Source: UBA4661 sp002405405 (GTDB lineage: Bacteria; Bacteroidota; Ignavibacteria; Kapaibacteriales; UBA4661). From it: a DNA stretch of 9,307 bases. The DNA lies in contig DAIUAL010000132.1 in NCBI GenBank assembly GCA_036847245.1, forward strand, positions 1 through 9,307, written 5' to 3'. The notes beneath the pieces were generated by a model. It did no database searches and had not been told where the DNA came from. It worked only from the letters and a program-made list of their open reading frames with translations. Of this stretch, positions 1 to 6,602 are shown piece by piece. Each line of letters opens with the position of its first letter. Position 1 is the first letter of the stretch. A program made the translations under genes and the position numbers.

Positions 1-457
1 CAATCTCTTTTCGCTTTGCAGGTTGCAGTTTCGTCAGATCAATTGCTAAATCGCCATCGCGATATTCTGCGGAAATTTCTGTATCATAGATGATTTCATC
101 AAACTTCAAAGTACGCTTGAAATCACCGCTGCTGCGCTCCGTGCGTGAAAATGTTACTCCCTCATTTTGGCGAACTTTTTTCGAGCCGCTTACGGTGAGA
201 ACATTTTCTTCGCTGAGGGTCAGTGATACGTCCTCTTTTGCTACGCCGGGTAATTCTACATGAACAAAGTATGACTCCGGGCTTTCAGCAATATCTACTG
301 CAGGTTTGAAGTCATGAACATCGGCTTTTACTTCCTTGGCAACTTCGCGTGCGAAACTTTCCATTTTTTCACCAAATGAATTCCAATCGGCATTATTTGC
401 AAATTGGTTGAACGCCTTCATGATGCCGTTCGTGTCGATAACAAATTGCTTATGCAT
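1..457 (-). CDS. hsp20: Small heat-shock protein, Hsp20/alpha-crystallin family (C-terminus off window)
   Basis: ATP-independent holdase chaperone of the cytoplasm that binds unfolding proteins and forms oligomers. Translating the minus strand from the ATG at 457 gives 152 residues with no stop before the window edge. Residues 1-50 are a variable N-terminal region rich in Phe, Asn and Lys. Residues about 52-145 form the alpha-crystallin domain. It has the family ELPGV motif at 68-72, a central ER pair at 107-108 followed by GDFKR, and the A-x-x-x-D-G-x-L signature at 130-138 (AEYRDGDLA). The sequence stops at about the position where the family's short C-terminal tail with the I-x-I anchor should lie, so only a few codons are probably missing. 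The start is fixed by a strong Shine-Dalgarno sequence at 467-473. The upstream gap carries palindromic boxes and a sigma-54-like element, suggesting activator-dependent induction. The family call is very secure; the exact paralogue is not. Confidence 0.95.
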   Translation of the reverse strand, partial: MHKQFVIDTNGIMKAFNQFANNADWNSFGEKMESFAREVAKEVKADVHDFKPAVDIAESPESYFVHVELPGVAKEDVSLTLSEENVLTVSGSKKVRQNEGVTFSRTERSSGDFKRTLKFDEIIYDTEISAEYRDGDLAIDLTKLQPAKRKEI

Positions 458-466
458 GGCTTGCTT

Positions 467-473
467 CTCCTTT
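467..473 (-). promoter_or_regulatory. Strong ribosome binding site of hsp20
   Basis: Read on the minus strand the bases are AAAGGAG, ending 9 nt before the ATG at 457. This is the only strong Shine-Dalgarno sequence in the window. The other genes have none or a weak one, so hsp20 may be translated unusually efficiently. It also decides the hsp20 start. Confidence 0.8.
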
Positions 474-527
474 GAATAAATATTTGAAAAATGATGTATT
501 GAAATACTCTTTGTGTGCTTTAGCTAT

Positions 528-544
528 GACGAAAAGCGTGCCAA
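528..544 (-). promoter_or_regulatory. Possible sigma-54 (-24/-12) promoter of hsp20
   Basis: On the minus strand the bases from 544 read TTGGCACG, then CTTT, then TCGTC. The -24 half matches the sigma-54 consensus YTGGCACG at all eight positions. The -12 half is poor (TCGTC against TTGCA; the invariant GC would be GT), which is the main reason for doubt. If it is used, the transcript would start near 518 and leave a leader of about 60 nt with the strong ribosome binding site near its end. Three palindromic boxes lie 57-145 bp upstream of the -24 element, a normal distance for enhancer-binding activators. Confidence 0.35.
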
Positions 545-598
545 CAGATTTTTGCATACCAAATGGGGTATTTTTCGCTCACTTTTACATTTTGCTCA

Positions 599-687
599 TG
601 CCATAATGACAGAATTCATGCAAAATGGCTCTATACTCATGTCAATCTCGCAGAACCACCTGCCATTATGTCGTGTCAAAATGACAG
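599..687. promoter_or_regulatory. Cluster of three palindromic boxes, TGYCA-N3-TGACA type
   Basis: Three copies of a 13-bp box are visible. Box 1 at 599-611 is TGCCA-TAA-TGACA. Box 2 at 661-673 is TGCCA-TTA-TGTCG. Box 3 at 674-686 is the perfect palindrome TGTCA-AAA-TGACA. Boxes 2 and 3 lie back to back. Boxes 1 and 3 share the ten bases AATGACAGAA exactly. Centres are 62 and 13 bp apart, close to whole helical turns for the first interval. Box 1 is also enclosed by an inverted repeat (588-600 and 617-627). The arrangement looks like a set of binding sites for a dimeric regulator, probably an enhancer-binding protein acting on hsp20. It could instead serve the plus-strand gene at 813. The regulator is unknown. 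Confidence 0.55.
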
Positions 688-812
688 AAATAAGAGAATT
701 ATATTAACGAGACATTAACACCACAATACATCGTCTCCTCCATCACAACCGCAACTTTGTACGAGTCATTTCGTAGACAAGCAATATTTCAATCATTTCT
801 TGAGCGTGCGCC

Positions 813-3083
813 ATGCAACTAAACGATACCCGCTATACCTTACTTAGTCACAAACAGAGCATCCGACATCACAACATAGCGGTGACCTTTGTTCTTACTC
901 TATGCACCATTCTTGCTATGCAGTGGTCTGTCGCACCATTGTCAGCCCAAACGAAAGATGCAGTAACCAATCCTTTTGATGCATACCGTTTAGGTATCAC
1001 TCGAGCAGAGAGCGAGGTTCGGCTGGACGGTATTCCCGATGAACAGGCATGGCAAAAAGCTAAGCCGATTGGGGATTTTTCCGGTCATTTCCCTATCGAT
1101 TCTCTTCCCGCAAAGGTCAAGACGGAAGTCCGTGCCTTGTATGATGATAAAGCTATTTATCTCTTTATAACATGCTATGATAATAATGCCCATGATTACT
1201 ATACGGCATCCCTTCGCCGGGATTATTCCGGTAACGAAAGTGATGGTATAACATTTGTTATCGATCCGATAGGCGCGCGTAATAGTGCTTTTGTGTTTGG
1301 TGTTACTCCGGTAGGTGCACAACGCGAAGGTTTGATGGGGGGGACATCAGCATTCTGGGGACAAATCGATTGGTCTTGGGATAACAAATGGTTTGCGGCA
1401 ACTAAAGTTGGCACAGATCGCTGGACAGCAGAAATTGCCATCCCTTACTCAACTTTACGCTTTGCACCGAATGTAAAAGAATGGCGAATCAATTTCTGGC
1501 GACATTCGTGGAAAAATAATGAGTCCTCCACATGGACAAGATTTCCGGTCAATTTTGGTGAAAGTTCGCTTGCTCATACCGGCGTTTTGGAATGGGATGT
1601 GCCTCCCGGTAGTACCGGATTGAATTTATCCGTCATACCTTACCTTGCCGGTACAATGACAAAAAACTACCGTAATGAAACACCGACACAGTTTACCGGT
1701 GGTGTCGGAGGCGATCTCAAGTATGCTGTAACATCATCGCTCAATCTTGATGTTACTGTCAACCCTGATTTTTCTAATGCCGATGTTGATCGCCAGATTA
1801 CCAACCTTGAGCGATTCAGTATTTTCTTCCCTGAGCGGCGACAGTTTTTTATTGAGAACAGTGATCTGTTTTCTCAGTTCGGTTTTAGCAGGATTCGTCC
1901 ATTTTTTTCACGGCAAATTGGCTTAAAAAATGGTCGTGCGCTAACAATTCCATTTGGGGTACGCCTCAGCGGCAATGTAGACGAAGATTGGCGTGTCGGC
2001 TTGATGAATATGACAACCTCCAGTAATACCGAACTTAATGCAAGTACGCAGAACTACACGGTGGCAGCTTTACAACGCCGTGTATTTAAGCAATCGAACA
2101 TCGGAGCAATCTTTGTGAATCGACAAGGAAGGGATTTTGGTGGCGTCGCAGGCAATGATTACAACCGCACTCTCGGTGCTGATTTCAATTTCTTTTCCGA
2201 TAACAACCTATGGCGTGGTAAACTATTTTATCATCAACTTTTTACGCCTAACAATCAACCCGGACAATTTGCTACCGCCGGCTGGCTTGGCTACAACACA
2301 CAGAATTTGAATCTCAATTGGAATCATGAATACATTGGACAGAACTATAATCCTGAAGTCGGATTTGTCCCGCGTAACGATGTCATCCGCATTCAGCCTG
2401 AAGGTGGCTATCGCTGGTGGACTAACGGAGAAACAGTTGTGTCACATGGCTTTACTATCTCAGAAGATGCGTATCTCACTCGCAATTTTGAGCTTCTTGA
2501 TATGAATACGTATGCCAATTATGAAATTGGTTTTACGAATACATCGGCAGTATGGATATGGGGTGGACGTTCGTTTACGCGACTCTATTTCCCCTTTGAT
2601 GTTACAGGTTTAGGACAAACGCCCTTGCCAATCGGCAATTATGAGTTTTGGCGGTATGGCTTTGGTTATGGAAGTGACCGCCGAAAAGTCGTGTATTTCA
2701 ATGTTAATACGGATTTAGGCTCATATTTCGTCGGACATAACACCGTACTGAGTGCATCAATCGGTGCACGGATTCAACCGCTTGGCACTATTGATGTTTC
2801 AGTCGAACACACATCGATTGCAATGCCTGCACCGTACAATTCTGCCGATTTTACTTTGGTGCAAGCCGGTATCAATTTTACCCCGGCTACCAATCTTTTC
2901 TTCACGACATTTTTCCAATACAATGGGCAAGCACAGAATGTTAATCTGAATAGTCGCTTACAATGGCGATTTGCACCCATGTCGGACTTGTTCTTGGTAT
3001 ACACCGACAACTATAACTCTAACTTGTTTGGCATCAAAAATCGCGGTGTCGTGATGAAGCTTGTGTATTGGTTTAATACCTGA
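813..3083 (+). CDS. Secreted CBM9-like / DUF5916 outer-membrane-type protein
   Basis: A 756-residue protein with an N-terminal export signal: a basic stretch ending RHH at about 18-20, a hydrophobic core at about 22-38, and a likely signal-peptidase cut after LSA at 43-45. Residues about 60-250 form a carbohydrate-binding-module-9-like domain with the typical LDG-x-x-x-E-x-x-W opening (71-80). From about 255 to the end is DUF5916. Its hallmark at 317-349 runs from NPDFSNADVDRQ to FFPERRQFFIEN. The rest is rich in alternating aromatic strands and ends in a hydrophobic/aromatic strand (LVYWFNT), which fits a beta-barrel in the outer membrane. The family is common in Bacteroidota and relatives and has no settled function; links to carbohydrate or peptide handling are inferred from the CBM9 fold only. 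The ATG at 813 is the only start that keeps a full signal peptide; no Shine-Dalgarno sequence is visible. It is followed by an intrinsic terminator. Confidence 0.9.
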   Translation: MQLNDTRYTLLSHKQSIRHHNIAVTFVLTLCTILAMQWSVAPLSAQTKDAVTNPFDAYRLGITRAESEVRLDGIPDEQAWQKAKPIGDFSGHFPIDSLPAKVKTEVRALYDDKAIYLFITCYDNNAHDYYTASLRRDYSGNESDGITFVIDPIGARNSAFVFGVTPVGAQREGLMGGTSAFWGQIDWSWDNKWFAATKVGTDRWTAEIAIPYSTLRFAPNVKEWRINFWRHSWKNNESSTWTRFPVNFGESSLAHTGVLEWDVPPGSTGLNLSVIPYLAGTMTKNYRNETPTQFTGGVGGDLKYAVTSSLNLDVTVNPDFSNADVDRQITNLERFSIFFPERRQFFIENSDLFSQFGFSRIRPFFSRQIGLKNGRALTIPFGVRLSGNVDEDWRVGLMNMTTSSNTELNASTQNYTVAALQRRVFKQSNIGAIFVNRQGRDFGGVAGNDYNRTLGADFNFFSDNNLWRGKLFYHQLFTPNNQPGQFATAGWLGYNTQNLNLNWNHEYIGQNYNPEVGFVPRNDVIRIQPEGGYRWWTNGETVVSHGFTISEDAYLTRNFELLDMNTYANYEIGFTNTSAVWIWGGRSFTRLYFPFDVTGLGQTPLPIGNYEFWRYGFGYGSDRRKVVYFNVNTDLGSYFVGHNTVLSASIGARIQPLGTIDVSVEHTSIAMPAPYNSADFTLVQAGINFTPATNLFFTTFFQYNGQAQNVNLNSRLQWRFAPMSDLFLVYTDNYNSNLFGIKNRGVVMKLVYWFNT

Positions 3084-3119
3084 TATCTGCTCCTGCTCAT
3101 TTATACCATCCACATGGTT

Positions 3120-3166
3120 CGCCGAGTACCCCCTTCAACAGCGACTCGGTGCTCGGTGTGTTTTTT
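3120..3166 (+). terminator. Intrinsic terminator after the DUF5916 gene
   Basis: An 11-bp stem can form between 3120-3130 and 3148-3158 (two G-U pairs included), with a 17-nt loop, followed after two bases by six T at 3161-3166. An alternative 8-bp pairing uses 3144-3151 as the right arm. The T-run is only on the plus-strand side, so it serves the DUF5916 transcript and not the convergent oxyR. Confidence 0.75.
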
Positions 3167-3179
3167 GCTCGTCTCTACT

Positions 3180-4118
3180 CTACACCCGTGCAATCATGAG
3201 CTCTGCATTCGAGTGTTTATTTGATATCAGTTCAGGAGTGATAACCACATTTATATGCTCTGCAATCGCAGCAATGCTACGCTCTTTAGCATACGGACGA
3301 TAATAAACCATTGTTACTTCTCGTACAGGAATAGGAACTTTGAAGATACTCACCTTGCTTTGCTTTTCATTGGAAAGGGTCTGATAATACAACTCCGGTA
3401 TTAATGTAATACCTCCGAATTCATCAACCATACTGAGCAGTGTTTCAAATGATTGTGCATGAAAGGTCAAATTATGCGGGTGGATATCTTTTTTACGCAA
3501 AGCACACAATCGAACAAATTGTTCACGCAAACAATGACCTTCTTCCAAAAGCCAAACCTTATGACGTTGAATTTCCTCGGGCAAAATATACTTCATCTGC
3601 TTATCGACTTCACCATATAACATGAGTGCTTCGTAATACAAAATTTTTTCCTCCATGGCTTCCTCTGTCAGCGGTGTGGCAATAATACCCGCATCAAGCA
3701 TACCATCTTTTAACAATGTGATGATATTCTGCGTTGTAGTTTCCACAATTTCAATGTGAAGTCGTGGATATCGCTCTAACAAAGATTTCAGGATTCGAGG
3801 TAGAAGCGAACCTGCAATAGTGGGAATAACACCAAGCTTTACTTTACCTTCAATCACGCTATTGTGTCGTTTTGCCTTCTCTTGAATTTGTCGATAGTGT
3901 GCAACAATGGCTTTACACTCATCGACGATCGCTTGTCCAATATCAGTGGTTACCACCGGATGTGATTTACGATCAAAGAGGACACAATCCAATTCTTCCT
4001 CTAATTTTTTCACCATAGCACTTAATGTTGCCTGTGTAACATGGCAACATTCCGCGGCTTTCGTGAAGTTTTTAAATCGATCTACCGCAATAAGGTACTC
4101 ACACTGCTGAAGGTTCAT
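3180..4118 (-). CDS. oxyR: OxyR, LysR-family hydrogen-peroxide sensor and activator
   Basis: 312 residues counted from the ATG at 4118. The open frame extends 18 bases further to a TTG at 4136, but MNLQQ at the ATG aligns with the start of known OxyR proteins, so the ATG is preferred; no Shine-Dalgarno sequence supports either. Residues 1-60 are the winged HTH, with the recognition region around VTQATLSAMVKKLEEEL. Residues about 90-295 are the regulatory domain. The peroxide-sensing signature is present: GHC with Cys196 and a second Cys at 205, nine residues apart as for Cys199/Cys208 in E. coli, and Thr100 in the IPT motif at the same number as in E. coli. Oxidation of these cysteines to a disulfide switches the family to its activating form. 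The gene is divergent from katG, its classic target, with a LysR-type dyad between them. General LysR paralogy is unlikely given the cysteine pair and context. Confidence 0.93.
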   Translation of the reverse strand: MNLQQCEYLIAVDRFKNFTKAAECCHVTQATLSAMVKKLEEELDCVLFDRKSHPVVTTDIGQAIVDECKAIVAHYRQIQEKAKRHNSVIEGKVKLGVIPTIAGSLLPRILKSLLERYPRLHIEIVETTTQNIITLLKDGMLDAGIIATPLTEEAMEEKILYYEALMLYGEVDKQMKYILPEEIQRHKVWLLEEGHCLREQFVRLCALRKKDIHPHNLTFHAQSFETLLSMVDEFGGITLIPELYYQTLSNEKQSKVSIFKVPIPVREVTMVYYRPYAKERSIAAIAEHINVVITPELISNKHSNAELMIARV

Positions 4119-4122
4119 AGCT

Positions 4123-4177
4123 ATAGATGTTATCAATGATTGACATAGATATTTTTATCTGAATTTATGATAAAAAT
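4123..4177. promoter_or_regulatory. Probable OxyR operator between oxyR and katG
   Basis: Two overlapping patterns are visible. First, a perfect inverted repeat with 9-bp arms, ATTTTTATC at 4151-4159 and GATAAAAAT at 4169-4177, spacer 9. Its core is ATC-N9-GAT with T-N11-A, the general LysR-family recognition box. Second, ATAG at 4123-4126, CAAT at 4134-4137 and ATAG at 4145-4148, each starting 11 bp after the last. These match 11 of 12 bases of the first three quarters of the OxyR consensus (ATAG, CTAT, ATAG, CTAT separated by 7 bp); the fourth quarter does not match. The dyad sits about 60 bp before the katG start, suitable for activation. The ATAG repeats start 5 bp upstream of the oxyR ATG, suitable for autorepression. 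Confidence 0.6.
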
Positions 4178-4189
4178 GCTTGATATTTG
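4158..4189 (+). promoter_or_regulatory. Candidate katG promoter, Bacteroidota type
   Basis: TCTG at 4158-4161, then 20 bp, then GATATTTG at 4182-4189, compares with the Bacteroidota pattern TTTG-N19-21-TAnnTTTG at all but two defined bases. The weak upstream element lies inside the putative OxyR dyad, as expected for a promoter that needs an activator. The leader would be about 40 nt. The region is AT-rich, so a chance match is possible. Confidence 0.35.
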
Positions 4190-4236
4190 CATCGAATTGT
4201 AGTTCATGTCTTCACTAACTTTATTTCACAGGAACA

Positions 4237-6468
4237 ATGTCGCAGCAAGTACATACACCGGGAACCAATGGTTCCGCCAATGGCGAAGCAAAATGCCCGT
4301 TTACAGGCAAGACAACCAAGCAAAGTGCCGGGGGAGGCACACGCAATCATGATTGGTGGCCTAATCAATTACGATTGAATATCCTTCGTCAGCATTCGGC
4401 ATTATCCAACCCCATGGGCGAGAAATTTGACTACAAGAAAGAGTTCTTGTCGCTGGATTTGGCAGAAGTGAAAAAAGACATTGTTGCGGTCATGACGAAC
4501 TCGCAATCATGGTGGCCTGCTGATTACGGTCATTATGGACCGTTTTTTATCCGTATGGCATGGCACAGTGCAGGTACATATCGCATCGCCGATGGTCGTG
4601 GCGGGGCAGGATCAGGCACTCTACGCTTCGCACCTCTCAACAGCTGGCCTGACAATACCAATCTCGACAAAGCACGACTTCTGCTTTGGCCCATCAAGCA
4701 AAAATATGGACGCAAACTTTCATGGGCTGACCTCATGATTTTAACCGGCAATTGCGCTCTCGAATCAATGGGCTTCAAAACTTTTGGTTTTGCCGGTGGA
4801 CGTGAAGATGTATGGGAACCGGAAGAAGATATCTACTGGGGTTCAGAAGGAAAATGGCTGGAAGACAAACGCTACTCCGGTGATCGTGAATTGGAGAATC
4901 CGCTTGCCGCTGTACAAATGGGTTTGATCTATGTGAATCCCGAAGGACCTAATGGCAACCCTGATCCCGTTGCGTCTGCGCGCGACATCCGTGAAACATT
5001 TGGTCGCATGGCAATGAATGACGAAGAAACCGTTGCCTTGATTGCCGGTGGGCACACTTTCGGCAAAACGCATGGTGCTGCTGATCCGAGCAAGTATGTT
5101 GGCGCTGAGCCGGCAGGCGCAACCATCGAAGAGCAGGGCTTGGGCTGGAAAAATTCTTTTGGCAAAGGACATAGCGAAGATACAATTACGAGTGGTCTTG
5201 AAGGTGCATGGACTACGACTCCTGCTCAGTGGAGCCATGATTACTTTAAACACTTATTTGAGTACGAGTGGGAATTGACAAAATCTCCCGCCGGTGCGCA
5301 CCAATGGACACCCAAAGCAGGTGCAGGTGCTAACAGCGTTCCCGATGCACACACCGAGCAACGCCATGCACCCATGATGCTGACATCAGATTTGGCTCTG
5401 CGTTTTGATCCTGCATACGAGAAAATTTCTCGCCGTTTTTATGAAAACCCTGATCAATTCGCTGATGCTTTTGCACGTGCATGGTTTAAGCTCACACACC
5501 GCGACATGGGTCCTATTGCGCGCTATCTTGGTGCGGAAGTTCCGAAAGAAGTTCTTGTATGGCAAGACCCTGTACCCGCGCTTGATCATCCAGTCGTATC
5601 AGCAGACGATATCGCAACACTGAAAGCGAGCATCTTGGCTTCGGGCTTGACTGTTGCGGAGTTAGTTTCGACTGCATGGGCTTCGGCATCTACCTTCCGT
5701 GGTTCGGATAAACGCGGCGGTGCCAATGGTGCTCGTGTACGTCTTGCACCACAAAAATTCTGGCAAGTGAATAATCCTGCGCAATTGTCAAAAGTGCTTG
5801 ACACACTTGAAAAAATTCAACAAGACTTCAATGCAAAAGCACAAGGTGGTGTGAGAATTTCAATAGCAGACCTCATCGTTCTCGGTGGTTCGGTTGGTAT
5901 CGAAGAAGCAGCAAAACAAGCCGGTCTGATGATCACTGTTCCCTTCACGCCGGGTCGTACCGATGCAGGACCGGAGCATACCGATGTCGAATCTTTTGCT
6001 GTGTTGGAACCGGAAGCTGATGGTTTCCGTAACTATATGAAAAAGAAATACACAACATCGGCAGAAGAAATGCTTGTCGATAAGGCGCAACTGCTCACTC
6101 TTACTGCACCTGAAATGACGGTGTTAGTCGGCGGTCTGCGTGTGCTGAATACAAATTTTGACGGCTCACAGCATGGTGTCTTTACGGATCGCTCGGGCGT
6201 ACTCACGAATGACTTCTTTGTGCACTTACTTGGCTCGACCGGGTGGAAAGCTACCGATGCTCATGGTGATACATTCGAAGGTACTGACCGTATAACGGGC
6301 ACAAAGAAATGGACAGCAACCCGTGTCGATTTGATCTTTGGTTCAAACTCCGAACTTCGCGCTCTTGCCGAAGTCTATGCGTGCGATGATGCCAAAGAGA
6401 AATTCGTGCAGGATTTCGTGTCTGCATGGGTAAAAGTGATGAATCTTGATCGCTTCGATCTTGCGTAA
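4237..6468 (+). CDS. katG: Catalase-peroxidase KatG
   Basis: Bifunctional haem enzyme of 743 residues that destroys hydrogen peroxide by catalase and broad peroxidase reactions, normally cytoplasmic. Length matches the family (about 720-750). The N-terminal active half has distal Arg106, Trp109 and His110 in RMAWHSAGTYR. The proximal haem ligand is His273 in GGHTFGKTHG, with partner Trp325 and Asp385. The Trp109-Tyr232-Met258 triad that cross-links to give catalase activity is complete, as is Arg422 in THRDMGP. Tyr232 lies in IYVNPEGP. Residues about 450-743 are the haem-free C-terminal duplicate domain. The start is the ATG before SQQVHTPG, with only AGGA three bases upstream; the Cys-Pro-Phe and DWWPNQL segments that follow are typical of the family N-terminus. 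It stands alone, divergent from oxyR, and ends in a strong terminator, so peroxide induction through OxyR is the simplest inference. Confidence 0.98.
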   Translation: MSQQVHTPGTNGSANGEAKCPFTGKTTKQSAGGGTRNHDWWPNQLRLNILRQHSALSNPMGEKFDYKKEFLSLDLAEVKKDIVAVMTNSQSWWPADYGHYGPFFIRMAWHSAGTYRIADGRGGAGSGTLRFAPLNSWPDNTNLDKARLLLWPIKQKYGRKLSWADLMILTGNCALESMGFKTFGFAGGREDVWEPEEDIYWGSEGKWLEDKRYSGDRELENPLAAVQMGLIYVNPEGPNGNPDPVASARDIRETFGRMAMNDEETVALIAGGHTFGKTHGAADPSKYVGAEPAGATIEEQGLGWKNSFGKGHSEDTITSGLEGAWTTTPAQWSHDYFKHLFEYEWELTKSPAGAHQWTPKAGAGANSVPDAHTEQRHAPMMLTSDLALRFDPAYEKISRRFYENPDQFADAFARAWFKLTHRDMGPIARYLGAEVPKEVLVWQDPVPALDHPVVSADDIATLKASILASGLTVAELVSTAWASASTFRGSDKRGGANGARVRLAPQKFWQVNNPAQLSKVLDTLEKIQQDFNAKAQGGVRISIADLIVLGGSVGIEEAAKQAGLMITVPFTPGRTDAGPEHTDVESFAVLEPEADGFRNYMKKKYTTSAEEMLVDKAQLLTLTAPEMTVLVGGLRVLNTNFDGSQHGVFTDRSGVLTNDFFVHLLGSTGWKATDAHGDTFEGTDRITGTKKWTATRVDLIFGSNSELRALAEVYACDDAKEKFVQDFVSAWVKVMNLDRFDLA

Positions 6469-6484
6469 GTTTTTGTGAAAAGCA

Positions 6485-6535
6485 AAAAGCCCTGCACGCC
6501 TCATAATATCTTGCGTGCAGGGCTTTTGTATTTTT
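6485..6535 (+). terminator. Strong intrinsic terminator after katG
   Basis: A perfect 15-bp stem: AAAAGCCCTGCACGC at 6485-6499 with GCGTGCAGGGCTTTT at 6513-6527, a 13-nt loop, and a second T-run at 6531-6535. The A-run on the left side means it could also stop transcription from the other strand. It starts 17 bp after the katG stop. A related hairpin follows the acetyltransferase gene. Confidence 0.9.
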
Positions 6536-6565
6536 GAGGTAGTTTGCAGGATGTCAGCTAGACAT
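6486..6565 (+). repeat. Intergenic hairpin-plus-tail unit, copy 1
   Basis: About 80 bp beginning AAAGCCCTGCA and made of the katG terminator hairpin, then TTTGAG (6533-6538), TGTCA (6552-6556) and TAGACAT (6559-6565). The same elements in the same order occupy 7574-7652 after the acetyltransferase gene. The hairpin sections agree at roughly three quarters of positions. A stem pair C6497-G6515 is replaced by T7585-A7603 in the other copy, keeping the pairing. Confidence 0.5.
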
Positions 6566-6597
6566 GCTACATCAAAGATAGCATTGAAGTTCTTCAA
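6551..6597. promoter_or_regulatory. Two palindromes in the leader of the DUF2975 gene
   Basis: Two perfect inverted repeats lie just before the start codon: ATGTC-N5-GACAT at 6551-6565 and TTGAAG-TT-CTTCAA at 6584-6597, the latter ending 5 bp before the ATG at 6603. Either could be an operator, or the second could form a small hairpin that limits access to the start. No regulator is known; the first also falls in the intergenic repeat unit. Confidence 0.35.
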
Positions 6598-6602
6598 CCT
6601 TC

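Larger units (their letters stand above)
458..812. other. 355-bp divergent regulatory gap between hsp20 and the DUF5916 gene
   Basis: No convincing gene lies here; a 64-codon open frame at 513-707 runs through the regulatory repeats and resembles nothing. On the hsp20 side it holds the ribosome binding site, a sigma-54-like element (528-544), a small perfect dyad ATACC-N6-GGTAT (556-571), an inverted repeat (588-600 with 617-627) and three palindromic boxes (599-687). Between 690 and 812 there is no GG dinucleotide on the plus strand, so no sigma-54 promoter faces the DUF5916 gene. The only hint of a promoter for that gene is an AT-rich TATATT at 700-705 without a good -35 partner. Confidence 0.7.

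Noticed and set aside
15..26. TTTGCAGGTTGC inside hsp20 is the exact reverse complement of 7626-7637
   Set aside because: Only 12 bp, one copy lies within a conserved coding stretch and the surrounding sequence does not match; chance is likely.
674..686. Reading the perfect palindrome as a Crp/Fnr-type site
   Set aside because: Crp and Fnr sites have 6- and 4-bp spacers with TGTGA or TTGAT arms; here the spacer is 3 bp with TGTCA arms.
513..707. Open frame of 64 codons in the hsp20-DUF5916 gap
   Set aside because: It runs through all three palindromic boxes and the sigma-54-like element, has no ribosome binding site and resembles no known protein; it is most likely a chance frame.
897..908. 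Possible lipoprotein lipobox around LTLC (Cys31) in the DUF5916 signal sequence
   Set aside because: The residue before Cys is Leu rather than Ala, Gly or Ser, and a normal signal-peptidase site (LSA before Gln46) follows.
990..1322. Antisense open frame of 110 codons in the DUF5916 gene
   Set aside because: It is a shadow of a well-supported gene, with unusual composition and no recognisable motif.
3143..3158. Minus-strand resemblance to the 3' stem of a Cas9 tracrRNA (CACCGAG...CACCGAGTCG)
   Set aside because: It is only the arms of the terminator hairpin; there is no repeat, spacer array or cas gene in the window.
4119..4136. Upstream TTG start giving OxyR six extra residues
   Set aside because: The ATG at 4118 aligns with the usual OxyR N-terminus (MNLQQ) and puts Thr100 at the E. 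coli number; the extension also covers the ATAG repeats.
4843..5253. Antisense open frame of 136 codons in katG
   Set aside because: katG is conserved over this stretch (it includes the proximal haem ligand); the reverse frame has no family features.
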